Assembly: GCA_944990035.1 (NCBI GenBank)
Contig: CALYLX010000098.1
Location: 682,001 to 746,000, forward strand
Length of the DNA stretch: 64,000 nucleotides
Direction of reading: 5' to 3'
Origin: Clitopilus passeckerianus
Taxonomy: Eukaryota > Basidiomycota > Agaricomycetes > Agaricales > Entolomataceae
The notes under the pieces were generated by a model that saw only the letters and a program-made list of their open reading frames with translations, ran no database searches and had not been told where the DNA came from. The translations under genes and the position numbers were made by a program. Of this stretch, positions 23,160 through 34,588 are shown piece by piece (position 1 is the first letter of the stretch; each line of letters opens with the position of its first letter).

Positions 23160-24310
23160 TTTTGGATATGTCTAATCTACTTCTGGTGACTAACGTAGCC
23201 AGAATCTCGGCTTCACATCTGGTGGCCAGTGTACATTCCACTCAGCTTTACTCTCGGCTATTCCGTTATTGACTCGCTATTCCCGTGGACGTGCAACATA
23301 CGAGATCAGCCTGAGGCCCATCGTCAGAACCTGGTACTATTGTAGGGCGAAAAGCGGAACATCTAGGGACAAGGAGCGTGTGTAATCGGCGGGTTCTTGC
23401 TCCCGTTCAGAAATGAATACCTAGTGCCTCTAAACAAGTTGTGGTCAGTGTATACTCAAGCTACACCGCGACCTCCCGGACCGCATTAACGCACCCGTAC
23501 GCTTTCATTGAAGCCATGTCAAGTGCATTGTCCAATCACAGCGTCGTCGACCTAGTCGACACAACTGGTTCTGTAGGCACCAGGAACTGGCAGATTCGGC
23601 ATGGTCCTACACATCACATCTTAGCATCCTCTACCACTTGCAATCGCAGAACTTTCAAGCGAAAACGGAACGCAATTCCATCACCGGCCCATGCGCAACC
23701 TTTAACCCGCAGTTCAATGCCCTGCTCCAGCCCGCTTCAGAGTTTGTCAGTTTCGGCGCCCCAATCATTCGCATCATACGCATTTACGAACATCAACAAG
23801 AGGCCAAGTCATGAGCTGAGCTTGCCTCGGAAACAAACCGCTCGGAAATCTGGCCCTAAAATACTTTGCACGTGCCTAGCCGATGTCCAATCGACTTCTT
23901 GTGACCAGTGCAACTTCACTTTTGGTTGCCGGTGTACTCAGTCTTGTTCTCGGTCTCCGCATTAACTCACTTTTGCTATGGTCGTCCAACATCCAACATC
24001 ACGGAGCCCGGTGCTATTGTAGGGGAAAAAGCGGAGTATACAGGTACAAGGGGCTTGTACAATCGGGACATTCTTGGTTCCGCCCATACCTTCATGTCTA
24101 CTGCCCCTACACAAGCATTGATCAGTGGTGACCCAGGGCTCCCTGGGCATGGTCACGTCCTGGACCGCATTAACGCACCCTTACTTTGAGGTCATGTCGA
24201 GTGCATTGACCGAACGCATTGTACACAATAAGAAAAGCTGGTTCTGTCGGCACCAGGAACTTGTGGATCCGGCACGGTCTTACTACGGCGTACATCTTTT
24301 CAGTCCATAC
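23160..24310 (+). repeat. Diverged tandem copies of a multi-hundred-bp segment
   Basis: Stretches recur in the same order about 0.7 kb apart. ATGTCTAATCTACTTCTGGTG at 23167 pairs with a close match at 23883. A block with GTGTAC...CTCTCGG near 23229 pairs with one near 23930, and TATTGTAGG(G)CGAAAAGCGGA near 23337 pairs with 24013. AGCTGGTTCTGTCGGCACCAGGAAC near 24237 pairs with 23565. A third version of the AAAAAGCGGA block lies near 26101. This indicates tandem duplication of a unit that includes the small gene below. Confidence 0.6.
23640..23775 (+). pseudogene. Relic copy of the 160-residue protein family
   Basis: One frame reads QSQNFQAKTERNSITG, then FNPQFNALLQPASEFVSFGAP. It aligns with the first exon of the intact copies at 24400 (MQSQNLIAKS, LFNAVLQPSPKFVDFGAP) and 26464 (LFNAVMEPSPEFVEFGAP). 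The expected ATG is TTG here, and the following exons (WVISQPAADGSQ and so on) are not found downstream. It is therefore a truncated, inactivated copy. Confidence 0.65.
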
Positions 24311-24399
24311 CCTAGCAGGAAACTGGATAAATATAAGGAGCCAAATGGTTCTGACCACCAGGGTATTCGACCTACTCCTACACAAGCATCTTTTACAAC

Positions 24400-25109
24400 A
24401 TGCAATCGCAGAACTTAATAGCAAAGTCAAATAGCAGTTGGGTCGCTGGCTCCTTCGCGATCGTCAACTCCCTTTTCAACGCAGTGCTCCAGCCCAGTCC
24501 AAAATTTGTTGACTTTGGCGCTCCACTCACTGTTGGGCCTCCGATCTATCCATGCACCTCTCAGGCGGTAAGTCTCAATTTGTGGGCAGTTCTTTGGGCA
24601 ACCTTCGACTTAGATACAACTTTTTAGTGGGCTATTTCGGAACCTGCAGCGGATGGATCCCAAACCATCACCTGTAGCATGAAGGGTTACGAAGGCATGG
24701 GGCTTATAGTCAAGGTAAACCAACATGCGATCGAATTTTCTCGAACTGTATCTAACTCAGTTGTTCAGGATGGTGGCCTTTACGTGAACAAGGGCGCCCC
24801 GACCCCTTTCACCATCACATCGTGCATTGAAGGAAGTTCCATGTTTGTTCTCAACGCGCTGCAATTTCCATTACAAATGACTCAATGCACCTATACAGCT
24901 TCGAAGTTGCTGGCACTCCGGAATTTTCTCAGATGATCAGGCTAATTGAATATAAGAACCTTACAGGACAGGTAAATATCCGGTCTGGATTCTGCTTGGA
25001 GGTCCCACTGATGAACTATGATTTCCAGGTTACGCTAGATGACAAGCTGGAGGAATACTCGTCGTACTGGAGGCTTTGCCCTGTTTCCCAGGTCGGCCCA
25101 AAGGAATGA
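24400..25109 (+). CDS. Small protein of unknown family, tandem copy A
   Basis: Five exons: 24400-24567, 24628-24714, 24769-24842, 24899-24971 and 25029-25109, giving about 160 residues. The protein has no signal peptide or membrane helix. It looks beta-rich: SSWVAGSFAIVNSLFN, then FGAPLTVGPPIYPC, EPAADGSQTITC, YEGMGLIVKDGGLYVNKG, FEVAGTPEFSQMI and the ending SSYWRLCPVSQVGPKE. The pattern of short strands with G-turns suggests a compact beta fold. I do not recognise the family. The copy at 26464 has the same intron positions and phases, which supports both models. The donor of the third intron (CCAT|GTTTGT) is the least certain join. Confidence 0.75.
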
Positions 25110-26463
25110 GGGTTTGGAGGATTCTGTCGGTCAACCTTACCATCGTCGTAGTCGCCCGAAATGACAGATACTGTTGTAATCAAGGATCCTCTGTTTAGGC
25201 AACGTATGAGTGAACAATTTATATGAGCTTGTTGGGTGATGAAACCCCGTCCTAAAATTACTGAGAATTCGGATTGGTTGACCCAGTGCGAGAGTCGAGG
25301 GCATGCACACGTTCATATTTGTCGAGTCAGCAACGTTACTGGTCAAATGAGCCGCAGTATCCGAGAAAATCTGATTCTCCACATCGGAACAAGAGCGAAC
25401 GGCCTGTCAAATGAATGGATCGTTTCGCACTTCTCAGCGGACGTAATAGGTTCGCTGATTCCGCGCCCTAGTTATCCCTGCCCGTCAAGGGATTCGTTAA
25501 CGCAACTCGAAGGTACCAGTCTCGTCGAACATCTTGGCTCGCTTTCCAAAGAAGCGCACTGTCACGAAGCTCCCAGCTAAAATGAGTCTACTCGGAAGTA
25601 TTAACCCTCAAAACCCCCTCTACACCGTAAGTAGCTTCGATCATCAAATTTAGAGGCTAGTAACCTTGTTTGCCTGTCGCCGACAAGTATGCAGTATTGC
25701 AAAAGGTCGGAGTGACATTGACATTCGGGGGTCAGCGGGTGTTGAGGGTTGATGGAATTTTTTGGCAGCGGTGATATGATCAGCTGTACCTCTTCGCCAG
25801 GCAGATGCGAGCCGTGGCCAGATGGGAGACACTGTATCAGGGGGAGCCATAGTGGCCTCAGCACCGAAATTGGGACTCTGGGCCCCGGCTTTGGCATACC
25901 CCGCGATTGTCCACTCAATCGACCGGGCCTCACATCAAGCTAGCTCAAAATATATTCTTAAAATTACTTGACTACATCTAACTGAGATGCAAAACCATCT
26001 TCACCTCACCTTTGGTATGACATCTCCGGACGACACCAAAGTGCCTTCGCCGGGATCGTATCACTTTCAAGTTCGTTGTTGGAACCAGGTGTCTCGTAGG
26101 TAAAAAAGCGGATTCTACAGGCATCAAGGGCATGTGGAATCGGCATTTCTCTTTCGCCGTGCATCTTTACGGCTTTCCGCCTTTCTGTACCTGGTGTCAG
26201 GACTCAGGGACTGCTGCTTTAACGTGCTTACTGCTGTGACTGGCCTCTGTCAAGTCAATCGTCTGAACATGGTCTACTACAGAACAAAGAAGCCTCAGGT
26301 TCTCAAGGTTCCAGGCACTTGTCGAATCGGCTTGGTGGTATTACCGTGCAAATCTTTCAATACCCCACTTCCCAGGTGATTAAAAGGCGCAGCAGAAATC
26401 CCGACCACCAGGACATTCGACCCCCCTCTCCATCATTAACTAATCGGTGAAATCTTCCGCAGT
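25110..26463. other. Spacer between the tandem small genes
   Basis: It contains parts of the duplicated upstream segment (AAAAAGCGGATTCTACAGGC near 26104, related to 24013 and 23337). No ORF here is convincing; the 110-codon minus ORF at 25601-25933 has no recognisable features. Confidence 0.45.
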
Positions 26464-27195
26464 ATGTCATCACAAAGCTTTACAACCAAGTCCACCGAAA
26501 CCACCATCGCTGGATCCTTTGCGATATTCAACACCTTATTCAACGCGGTAATGGAGCCCAGTCCAGAGTTCGTCGAATTCGGCGCTCCTCTCCTTTGCGG
26601 TCCGCCAGTTTTTCCTTGCACTACCCAGGCGGTAAGTCTCGACTGGTAGTTTGGTTGGCGAGCTCGCGCTGAGTTGAACGTGACTTCTTCGACCTTATAG
26701 TGGGTGATTTCGCAGCCTGCAGCCGATGGTTCGCAAACGATCACTTGCAGCATTGACGGATTTGTTGGGATGGGACTTATCGTCAAGGTATGTAAAGTAT
26801 GGGCTTCAGGAAAACTGCTTAGATTATCTAATTTCCTATTCATTCCAGGACGGAGGGGTCTACGTGAACAAAGGTCCCGCAACACCTTTGATTATCAGAC
26901 AATATATTGAAGGAAGCGTTAGGTGCGCCTTCCCGTCCTATAATTTACCATCCTGGCTAAAACCCTGATATCCATGCAGTTTCGAGATTGCAGGCACTCC
27001 AGAAAAATCCAAGATGCTCGTACAACCGACGTATGAGTTCCCTTTACTAGGGCGGGTCAGTTTCAGCCTTTTGATTACTGGCAATCCGACTCACAAATCA
27101 TGATCGATATCCAGGTCGAGATAGCAAATAAGCCAGATGAAATTTCGTCCTACTGGAGGCTTTGCCCAGTTTCCCAAGTTGGACCAAACGAGTGA
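26464..27195 (+). CDS. Small protein of unknown family, tandem copy B
   Basis: Five exons: 26464-26631, 26701-26787, 26849-26922, 26980-27055 and 27115-27195, giving 161 residues. It aligns end to end with copy A: TTIAGSFAIFNTLFNAV, FGAPLLCGPPVFPC, QPAADGSQTITC, FVGMGLIVKDGGVYVNKG, FEIAGTPEKSKML and SSYWRLCPVSQVGPNE. First and second exons are the same length in both copies. The central loop (exon 4) is the most divergent part. This looks like tandem duplication with both copies still under constraint, since frame and splice sites are kept. Function is unknown; there is no sign of secretion. Confidence 0.75.
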
Positions 27196-27404
27196 AGGCA
27201 TTTGTAGTATAGGCTGCCATGGACATCGCTCGAACCTACTCATATTGCTGTACTCGAATGAAGTGTTTCTGTGACAAGTGGAAGCCGGAATTTTAATGGA
27301 AATGCTAAGGAAACCCGAGCACAACAAGCTTGTGAAAGACGGCAGGTCGGAGTGGGGGAAGCAGCGAAGCCAGATTTAAATGCGAAGGTAGAACGCGTCA
27401 GGCA

Positions 27405-27710
27405 GCTGCGTAGCCGTTCGAATGTGCCCCTTTCCCAACACTCGATAGGAAGAGCCCGATGGTCTTCATGCCAGCAGAGGCCATCCAAACAGGCATGGTA
27501 GAACACCCCACTGAAATTCGAACGGTAAAAGTCGTCATTACATGAGGCTCCATATGTAGGTCGGAAGAAGATCTGGTAGTCTGTAGTTTTTGGGACATGT
27601 TCGAATTTTGTAGGTGTAGAACCCTGACCTTGACAGGTTAATGGCCCATTCGTGAGCTTTGAAGATGGTAGTGCCCACCCAAGCAGCGCCAATGCAGCAA
27701 GTAGCAGCAC
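27405..27710 (-). pseudogene. Relic of the NLR N-terminal region
   Basis: On the minus strand an open frame begins at GTG (27710) with a hydrophobic helix (VLLLAALALLGWALPSSK), the place where the intact NLRs have MLYLLLAGAAILLG. It ends with FSGVFYHACLDGLCW and IECWERGTFERLRSC. That matches the FGDVSYDACSTCL and LEGWEKGTFDTLRSN of the intact NLR first exon in order and spacing. The start codon is lost, the splice donor after LRS is gone and nothing of NACHT follows. It is a decayed first exon in the opposite orientation to the three NLR genes. Confidence 0.6.
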
Positions 27711-28316
27711 CTATAACCTGCTGGAAGCACCTGCGCAGAATTGAATTCAAGAACCCAAAAGCGGCTGGGTTAATATAGCGGTCTCAGGAGGTCATAAAGT
27801 TGCCGAAGACCAGGAAAACGATCGAAGTCCGGACTGAGACTGAGAAATGTGATCGCCTCTCACCTGGAACCTGTTTCCTCTAGATTTGGGGGTGGGACAC
27901 CATTCCTCCAAATGGCAGTTTGGTCTGAGCCTTAAGACTTGTACTGCTGATTTTATGTGCACAAGCTTAAGCCATTGGATTCTACGGAAGGAAAACGAGG
28001 AGCAAACAATCATATGGGCGTAGATTGGAAAGAAAGGTGGCTGCACAGCCACATCTGGGTTGTCTCTGACCATCATCCACTGAATCGAAACTGCGATGCA
28101 GAATCTCCCCAGCTATGATTGAGAAACTCACGGGAGCCTTAAAAGTTGCTGAATTAACCGTGACCGACATGCAAAACCTCTCTCAAGCAGGATATACCCC
28201 ACGATGAATGACAAGGTGACTGTCAACATTTCTCGATCGTTGGGCTGAACAAAAATATGTTCACTGGGGTCAAGCACGCCGAACGTGACCAACGCGGTCC
28301 TTTACCAAATCACAAA
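27711..28316. other. Intergenic
   Basis: A 62-codon minus ORF at 27982-28170 (MSVTVNSATFKAPVSFS) is open but has no recognisable feature. Nothing else is seen before the promoter of the next gene. Confidence 0.4.
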
Positions 28317-28377
28317 ACGCGTTTCGTAACGCGTCTGGCGGGAAAATGCGAAGGATTCACTGGGCGTGGTATAAATA
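28317..28377 (+). promoter_or_regulatory. Promoter with two ACGCGT boxes, E2F-like site and TATA box
   Basis: ACGCGT occurs at 28317-28322 and 28329-28334, immediately followed by TGGCGGGAAAA (28336-28346). A TATA box TATAAATA follows at 28370-28377, 84 bp before the ATG at 28461. ACGCGT is the MCB element bound by MBF (Mbp1/Swi6) in fungi and GGCGGGAAA resembles an E2F site, so G1/S-phase control is a reasonable inference. Confidence 0.55.
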
Positions 28378-28460
28378 CCTTCCCGCCAGGGGTTCCTCTC
28401 TTGCTTCAGTACTCCCATCGCTCGTCGTTGAGATTACTTTCTGCCAGTTATCCGCGTTAC

Positions 28461-29759
28461 ATGACCATGTACATGCCAACCATTACAGTGTTTGGAGGTT
28501 CGCTGCCCGCCTCCCCCTCTGCTAGGGCTAGCAAAGAAACCCAGCGCAGTGCACATGGTTGTCGTCTTGGGGGTGGTGCCTGCGCTATCAAGTACGTCCT
28601 GTATTTCCTCCTCGCCACGATCTCCCTGCTAGCTCTTGCAGCGGGTGCAGTGATTTATCTTTTCCAGCCCGTTCAGCCCGCCTTTGGTCTCGGTCACCGC
28701 TTCCCCGTCGTCAACTGGTTCTCGGTCAAGTATTTGGTCGTCTACTACTTTTTCATGGTCTCCTATGCGCTCCTATATGGCTACGTCGCCCTCGCCGGTA
28801 TCAGAATCGTCACCGCCACTATCCTTTCTCTAGTCAAGATGTTCTGCAAGATCGCCCCTATACTAGTGGGATGGGTCGGGCTCTCGGTTATGGGTTTCTG
28901 GGTAAGCTTCGCCTTGAGTTAGGTTAATCGCCCTTTCTGACTTTGGTCTCAGTTTATTCTTCAAGACGCCTTTGACTATGGTAAGCTGTTCATCATCACT
29001 GCTACTTATACCCTCCTAGGCGCTTGGGCCTGCACCACCGACGTCGCCAAACTCGCCCAGAACGTCCTTTCCGATATGGGTTTCTTCTGCCTGCTGGTCC
29101 CCAACACCGCCAAGGCATCCATCTCGCTCGCCGCCGCCCTTGTGTCTCGCGGATCTCGCACTGTCGTTGAACTTGTTATCCCGCCAACTGATTTGCAAAT
29201 GGGTAAGTAACATCCTTGGGACATCCGAGCTGTTTCCTGACATGTACTCCAGGGCGCTCTCGAGGCTGGCCTCCCTAATGGTGCGTTCTCTGTCTACATT
29301 CAGGCTAACCTTGTCCAGGCTACGGGTATCATGGAACGTGCTTTCAAAGAGGAAGCTGCTTGCATCGCCTTGGTAAGGATAATTTAATCTCTTGTCCAAC
29401 CATCTCTGGCTAACTTCGCTCATTACTAGCTTGATCTCATGAAGGGGCCTGTTGTCTTCAGAACCGGGTGGGAGATTATTGCTACGGCGCCCGTCTCCAA
29501 GCTTGAGTCCGTTGAATGTGTTTACGACACCGAGGTGAGTTCCTATGGCATACGAGGCTTACTGTTATTCATCCTTGTTTCACAGAGACCATTTGTGGTT
29601 CAAGGGGCTGCTTTGAAGGGAAGGCGACAAAGCTCCAGGTTGGCTGCTCAGGCCGTCACCGAGAAGAAGATGGCAAGGAGGATGACCGGGAGGAAGTCCA
29701 GGATTCCAGTTGATCCATCGATGCTTCGCCGTTCTGCACGGCTCGCCAATGCTCATTAG
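28461..29759 (+). CDS. Multi-pass membrane protein, conserved hypothetical
   Basis: ATG at 28461 was chosen because it is the first after the TATA box; the upstream in-frame ATG at 28257 would lie before it. The first exon encodes hydrophobic segments YVLYFLLATISLLALAAGAV, YLVVYYFFMVSYALLYGYVA and APILVGWVGLSVMGFW. After several short introns come DVAKLAQNVLSDMGFFC and a soluble-looking part (ESVECVYDTERPFVVQGAAL). The last 50 residues are strongly basic (KGRRQSSRLAAQ, ARRMTGRKSRIP, LRRSARLANAH) and could bind nucleic acid or act as a nuclear or membrane-proximal signal. I do not recognise a family. A nuclear-envelope or ER location would fit the helices plus basic tail, but this is inference. 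The small exons around 29275-29310 are the weakest part of the model. Confidence 0.65.
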
Positions 29760-30788
29760 AGTCAGGTGAGTGATCCTAATACTGAGCTTGTCGTCGCTGC
29801 AGACTAATCTCTTCTTTCATAGGCTAATAAGGTTTTGGGCGGATATCTCTTGTTTCTTTCTTTCTTATGTACTTATTGAGTCCTGGACACTAAAGTCGGG
29901 CTGTCACTATTTGTATAATTCTTATATCTCATTTTGGTCATTGTACTATCTATACCCATTGCTTCCATGTATCACCTCCCTATATATTAGTCTAATGTAC
30001 CCACTCGCCATCATGCTTCCCCGCAGCCGTCATCCTTGATAAGATGTTGACCATCTGGAACGCCTTCGACAGCAGAAGCGGAGGATCGTCAGAACCCAAT
30101 TATAGAAATTAGTAGGCATCCATGTGGGTTCTTCGTCCAACTTGAAGGAGATTTACCAGGCGCTCATATACTCAACGTCAACCCTGTGGCTTGGCTGAAA
30201 CCATATGGGCCTCGATATGCATATGTGTATTCTCCACCAATTTGAAGGAAATCGCCACTAACGAAGCCCAACCAAGTTAGTTCGTCTATTCGGAGATCGC
30301 TCTATGTTCGAGGGCTAGGAACTTCTCCACCGAGCTGTCATGTCGTCTGCATCGCGGGAACTGTATTTGGGGTTTGTAATGTCAGTCGGAATGGTGTGAA
30401 GACCACGTCAGTTAAAGTTCTGTGACCATATACAAGCCGGAATCTGTCCGGGCCATGCATCCGAGAGATTTATACAAAAAATGAGAGGCACTGCTTGATG
30501 CCAAACACAGCCTTGGATTATCACGGCAGATTGAGAAGGCATCCTATGCGAGATTGCTGCCATCTATCCAAGAAACTCCCAGGCCACGCTTACGCCAAAG
30601 TCGCGTCTTGTTCTTCCCCTTTGCTCGTCGCCACAAATGTCGTCCTCAGTGTGAGCGCCAATGCCACCAGCCTGCAGGCCAGACAAGCATGAACAAATAC
30701 AGTTCGACAGTCGCTTCAGCGATGATCTGATGGGCGTTTTACATGTGCCGACTGAATTCTGCAGTTGCCCTCTCAACATAAACAACGA
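29760..30788. other. Intergenic
   Basis: The first 250 bases are T-rich and probably hold the 3'UTR of the membrane-protein gene. The rest should contain the calcineurin promoter. No gene is seen. Confidence 0.45.
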
Positions 30789-33178
30789 ATGGCATCCCAC
30801 ACAAGGACCCAGTCGCAAACGTTAGCAAGAGCTGGGATACCACCTCAATACAAGACACCTCATAACTTGACCGAACGCCAAGTCAAGAATGTCTGTTGCG
30901 CACCCTTTGTTATTCAACATGAGGCTAGCGGCGCTAAACGAAGTTCATTTTAGGTCCCTCAACCCGTGGCTCATAGGCCAACCGATGCCGAACTCTACCT
31001 GAAGAATGAACGTGGTCAAATTCCTCGCGATTCGCGAGATTGGAAGCCAAATCCGCGATACTTGAAGGAACACTTCTTCCGCGAGGGTCGTCTGACTGAA
31101 GCCCAGGCGCTGCATATCATCAAATATGCGACAAGCATACTGAAAAGCGAGCCAAATCTGGTGGATGTGAAGAGCCCTGTCACAAGTAAGCTTTGCTGGT
31201 TTCTTATCCTTATCCATCTAACTCGGCTTGAATAGTATGCGGGGACATCCATGGGCAATATGCAAGTCCTTTCAGATGATCACCTCTCGACCATCGCTTG
31301 ACATCCTCTCTAGTACGATCTCATGAAGCTGTTTGAAGTTGGTGGAAACATGGAGGAGAATAACTACCTCTTCTTGGGAGACTATGTCGATCGAGGTAGT
31401 TTTGGTATTGAGGTGTGGTTATTGTTTTTTGCACCTTGGCACCTTCTTGACGCAATCTCTCCAGTGTCTACTATACCTTTACAGCCTAAAGATCTGCTAC
31501 CCGAACAAAATTACCCTCCTTCGTGGAAACCATGAATGCCGGCACCTTACAGAATATTTTACCTTCAAACGCGAATGTGATTTTGCTCCTGCCTTCACTA
31601 TCTTGATGAAGAATGCTGATATCAATTCTAGGCTTCCATAAATACGGCGAAACCGTATACGAAGCCTGCATATCCTCCTTCCACGCCCTTCCAGTCACCG
31701 CTCTCGTAGACGGACGTTTCTTCTGTGTCCACGGTGGCCTATCACCGGAGCTTATCACTCTCAAGGATATCCACTCCGTGCGTCATCTGTTTCCAATTCA
31801 TATATGCGTACCTCCAAACTCACCACTCTTCTATTCAGATGGACCGGTTCCAGGAACCCGGAAACCACGGACTCTTATGTGACTTGCTCTGGTCAGATCC
31901 GATAGCGACATATGGCCATGAGCAGGAACCGTCTCAGCATGGTCCTGGGCTCGCACCTGGCACGACGTTCCTTCATAATGGAACAAGGGGTTGCTCGTTC
32001 TTCTTCACGTATGTTGTTGCTGTTTGGTTGACGTCACCAAACTATATGCTAAATTATATTGTTTCTTTCGTCAGATACGAAGCCTCGTGCCAGTTCCTGG
32101 AGCGGAATCAACTGTTGGGTATCATACGAGGTCACGAGGCGCAAGATGCTGGGTACGTTCAGCCTATCTAGTCCGTTGTTTTCTGGCCCTCGTCTGACTA
32201 TGCATCAGATATACAATGCACCGAAAAACACCAACTAAAAAGTTCCCTTCGGTCATAACCATCTTCTCAGCACCAAACTACCTCGACGTATACCATAACC
32301 GCGGCGCCGTGCTCAAATATGCTAACAAGAACATTACCATCCGCCAGTTCAACTACAGCTCGCATCCGTACTGGCTTCCTAATTTCATCGACGCATTTAC
32401 GTGGAGTTTACCGTTTGTTGGTGCCAAAAGCGGGTAAATTCCCTTCCATGTATCTGAGCGAAACTGACATGCTGCTTGTTTTGGGGCTGTAGTCACCGAT
32501 ATGCTGTTGGCCGTTCTGAGCATTTGCAGCCAGGAAGAGTTGTCGGAGGCCGATCCTGATGAGGCCATTGAAGCAGATCAGTCGCCTGAGGATATTTTGA
32601 AGAGGAGGGAGGAGATTAAGAGTAAGATTTTGGCGGTTGGGAAGATGCAGAGGATATTTGAGATGCTCCGGTACGGTTTTCTTATCTCCCTGACTTTTTG
32701 AGATATTTTCTAAATGGTTTTCATAATCACAGGGAGGAATCTGAGAATGCGACCGAGTTTTCGCTTAACAGCGAGTACCCACAGGCTTCTCTGCCAGAAG
32801 GACATCGGAAGCTTGGTGTTACGGGTGCCCAACTTGGGAAATCTATCCGTTCATTTGACGAAGCGTGCGTATCCTCTCTCTCCTCCTCGTTCCGCCCTTG
32901 CACCTACTAACACCTCCACCCACAGCCGTCGATTTGACATCCAGAACGAACGCCTCCCGCACTTTTCACCTGATGCACCGCCAACTGCGTTCCCTGGTAG
33001 CATGCGTCGGATGAGTCAGGACGATGGAATTTCCATGGAGGAGCTAATCAAGAAGACGCTTGACGAAGAGCATCCCGGAGATGGAGATGTGGTGCAGAGG
33101 ATCGCCGATCGATTGGCAAGGGAGGGGAGGAGGACGTTGAGGCCGCCAGCTGCGCTGAAGAGACACGGAACGGCATAG
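30789..33178 (+). CDS. cnaA: Calcineurin A, catalytic subunit (Ca2+/calmodulin Ser/Thr phosphatase 2B)
   Basis: ATG at 30789 ([16 protein letters not shown]) leads through about ten introns to TAG at 33178. The metallophosphatase motifs are in order: [33 protein letters not shown] and a histidine-bearing [14 protein letters not shown] stretch ([12 protein letters not shown]), then [12 protein letters not shown]. The PP2B-specific part follows with [18 protein letters not shown] and [20 protein letters not shown], the calcineurin-B-binding helix. Then come a calmodulin-binding region (about [20 protein letters not shown]) and an autoinhibitory-type segment ([16 protein letters not shown]). Calcineurin dephosphorylates Crz1-type factors and controls calcium stress, morphogenesis and virulence in fungi. 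The first intron uses donor GTCTGT. Identification is secure; minor uncertainty remains at individual splice sites. Confidence 0.95.
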
Positions 33179-33697
33179 GTGTCGTGAGCAGGAGAAGATG
33201 GGGTATCGGAACGAACTTCTATGCATATACGATTTATATCCTTTTTACGAGACTGTTTTCTTGTATACTTCTCCAGGATCTGTTGTATGTTATTCAATTC
33301 TAGCCTGGATGGAAGGCAGATCATATCTTGACACCACATTTCCGTCGACCCTCCGGCCTGCTGGGAGGATTGGTCTCCTCTGATTAACGCTTGTGGCCTC
33401 GTCTGCGTGGCATGGGTGTCACCTGGCTGATCAGGTGTTTGACAAACGGCGTTCAGACATTGGTGTTCCCTTTCACCGCGGAGTGTCTGGGCATTCGAAA
33501 CCTATGAAAGGCAATTTTCATCAAGAACATGTCCATCATGATTCATGAAAATCCATTACAGTAAACTAAATACTATAAACTACAGTATGCATGTCAAAGG
33601 GATATCCATCCCCGGCACTCCAAAACCACCGGCCACAACAGCGCTCCGCCACCCCCTCCCGCGTGCTCACAATCGATACAAGCCAACCAAAAGCGAA
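33179..33697. other. Convergent intergenic region
   Basis: The 3' ends of calcineurin A and the methyltransferase-like gene face each other here. The content is UTR-like, with no ORF of note. Confidence 0.5.
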
Positions 33698-34588
33698 TCA
33701 AAGGATGTAAGGGATAAGGACTTGGGGTACTTTCTTCGCCCACTGGTCCCAACGGGGACCGAACTCCTTGCGAAGTGCTTGGTCCTCGATACCGATGCGC
33801 TTGGTGGTTCCCTTGAAAGCGATGAGGCACTTGACAGTCCAGAGGACGAGGAACAGGATGCAGAGGCGGGAGTGCAGCCCGCATTCACGTATCCATCCGC
33901 CCGGGGATGCCCAAAGTGCGGAAGCGCCAACCAGCGTCATGAAGACGCCGGTGTAGCTTGGATGCCGAACCCACCCGTATGGACCGGAGGTGATCAGAGC
34001 GTGTTCTGGCCGGATAGAGATCTCGAAGGTAAACAGGGTCCCTAGGCTCTTAAAGCACCTGTTCGGAGGACGAATGAACGGACGAACGGATGAAAGGGTA
34101 GGTTTCGTAAAGTAGGAGATAGCACCAAGTAAGTGGCGCGTTTCAGGTTGAGGGAAAAGGATTAGGACACGTACCAGACTCGCAGAAGCGCGGCGAAGAC
34201 TGTAGTGGCGCTGGCTGCCAGCATCGTCGGGTGGACCGTCCATAAGGCGCTCGGTTCCCCACCGCAGATCCCTTCGATGAAGCTAATTCCAAGTTGGTCC
34301 GAGGTCCCTTGGAGTAAGAAGCTCGCTGTGCTGGCAAAAAGATCCCAGCACACTCCAGCCCACACCATGGACTGTTATGAAGGGTATGAACACCAGCTAG
34401 GTTTGAAGTTCGCAGGAAGGGCATACCTTCGTGAAGAATGTAATCGACTGTATGAACTTCTCGAAAAGCGTGTTCGGAACCTGATTGCTCTTCTTGACCG
34501 GCGGATTAGGCGGTGATAGCGAGACATGCACAGAGACGGCTGCAGCAAGATACGCGATCCATTTCACAACGAGCTCAGAGGAAGACAT
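33698..34588 (-). CDS. Isoprenylcysteine carboxyl methyltransferase (STE14/ICMT family)
   Basis: Three exons: ATG at 34588, first intron GTATGC..AACAG, and a second intron from donor GTACGT near 34175 to an acceptor before TGCTTTAAGAGC near 34050. The product is about 249 residues, usual for the family. It has an N-terminal hydrophobic helix (IAYLAAAVSVHVSLSPPNPP), a middle helix (ASATTVFAALLRVW) and the C-terminal ICMT signature: ITSGPYGWVRHPSYTG, then CILFLVLWTVKCLIAF and EDQALRKEFGPRWDQW. The RHPxYxG and E-D...F motifs bind S-adenosylmethionine. STE14 methylates the prenylated cysteine of CaaX proteins such as Ras and mating pheromones in the ER membrane. Agarics have several such paralogues, so this one may not be the mating-type enzyme. 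Confidence 0.85.

Noticed and set aside
23441..23965. 174-codon plus ORF
   Set aside because: It overlaps the relic of the 160-residue family in a different frame. The relic frame is the one that aligns with the intact copies.
25601..25933. 110-codon minus ORF
   Set aside because: No start context, domain or splice pattern; it lies within spacer of the tandem units.
28257..28460. Longer start for the membrane protein at 28257
   Set aside because: It would place the start before the TATA box at 28370 and over the MCB boxes. The ATG at 28461 fits the promoter better.
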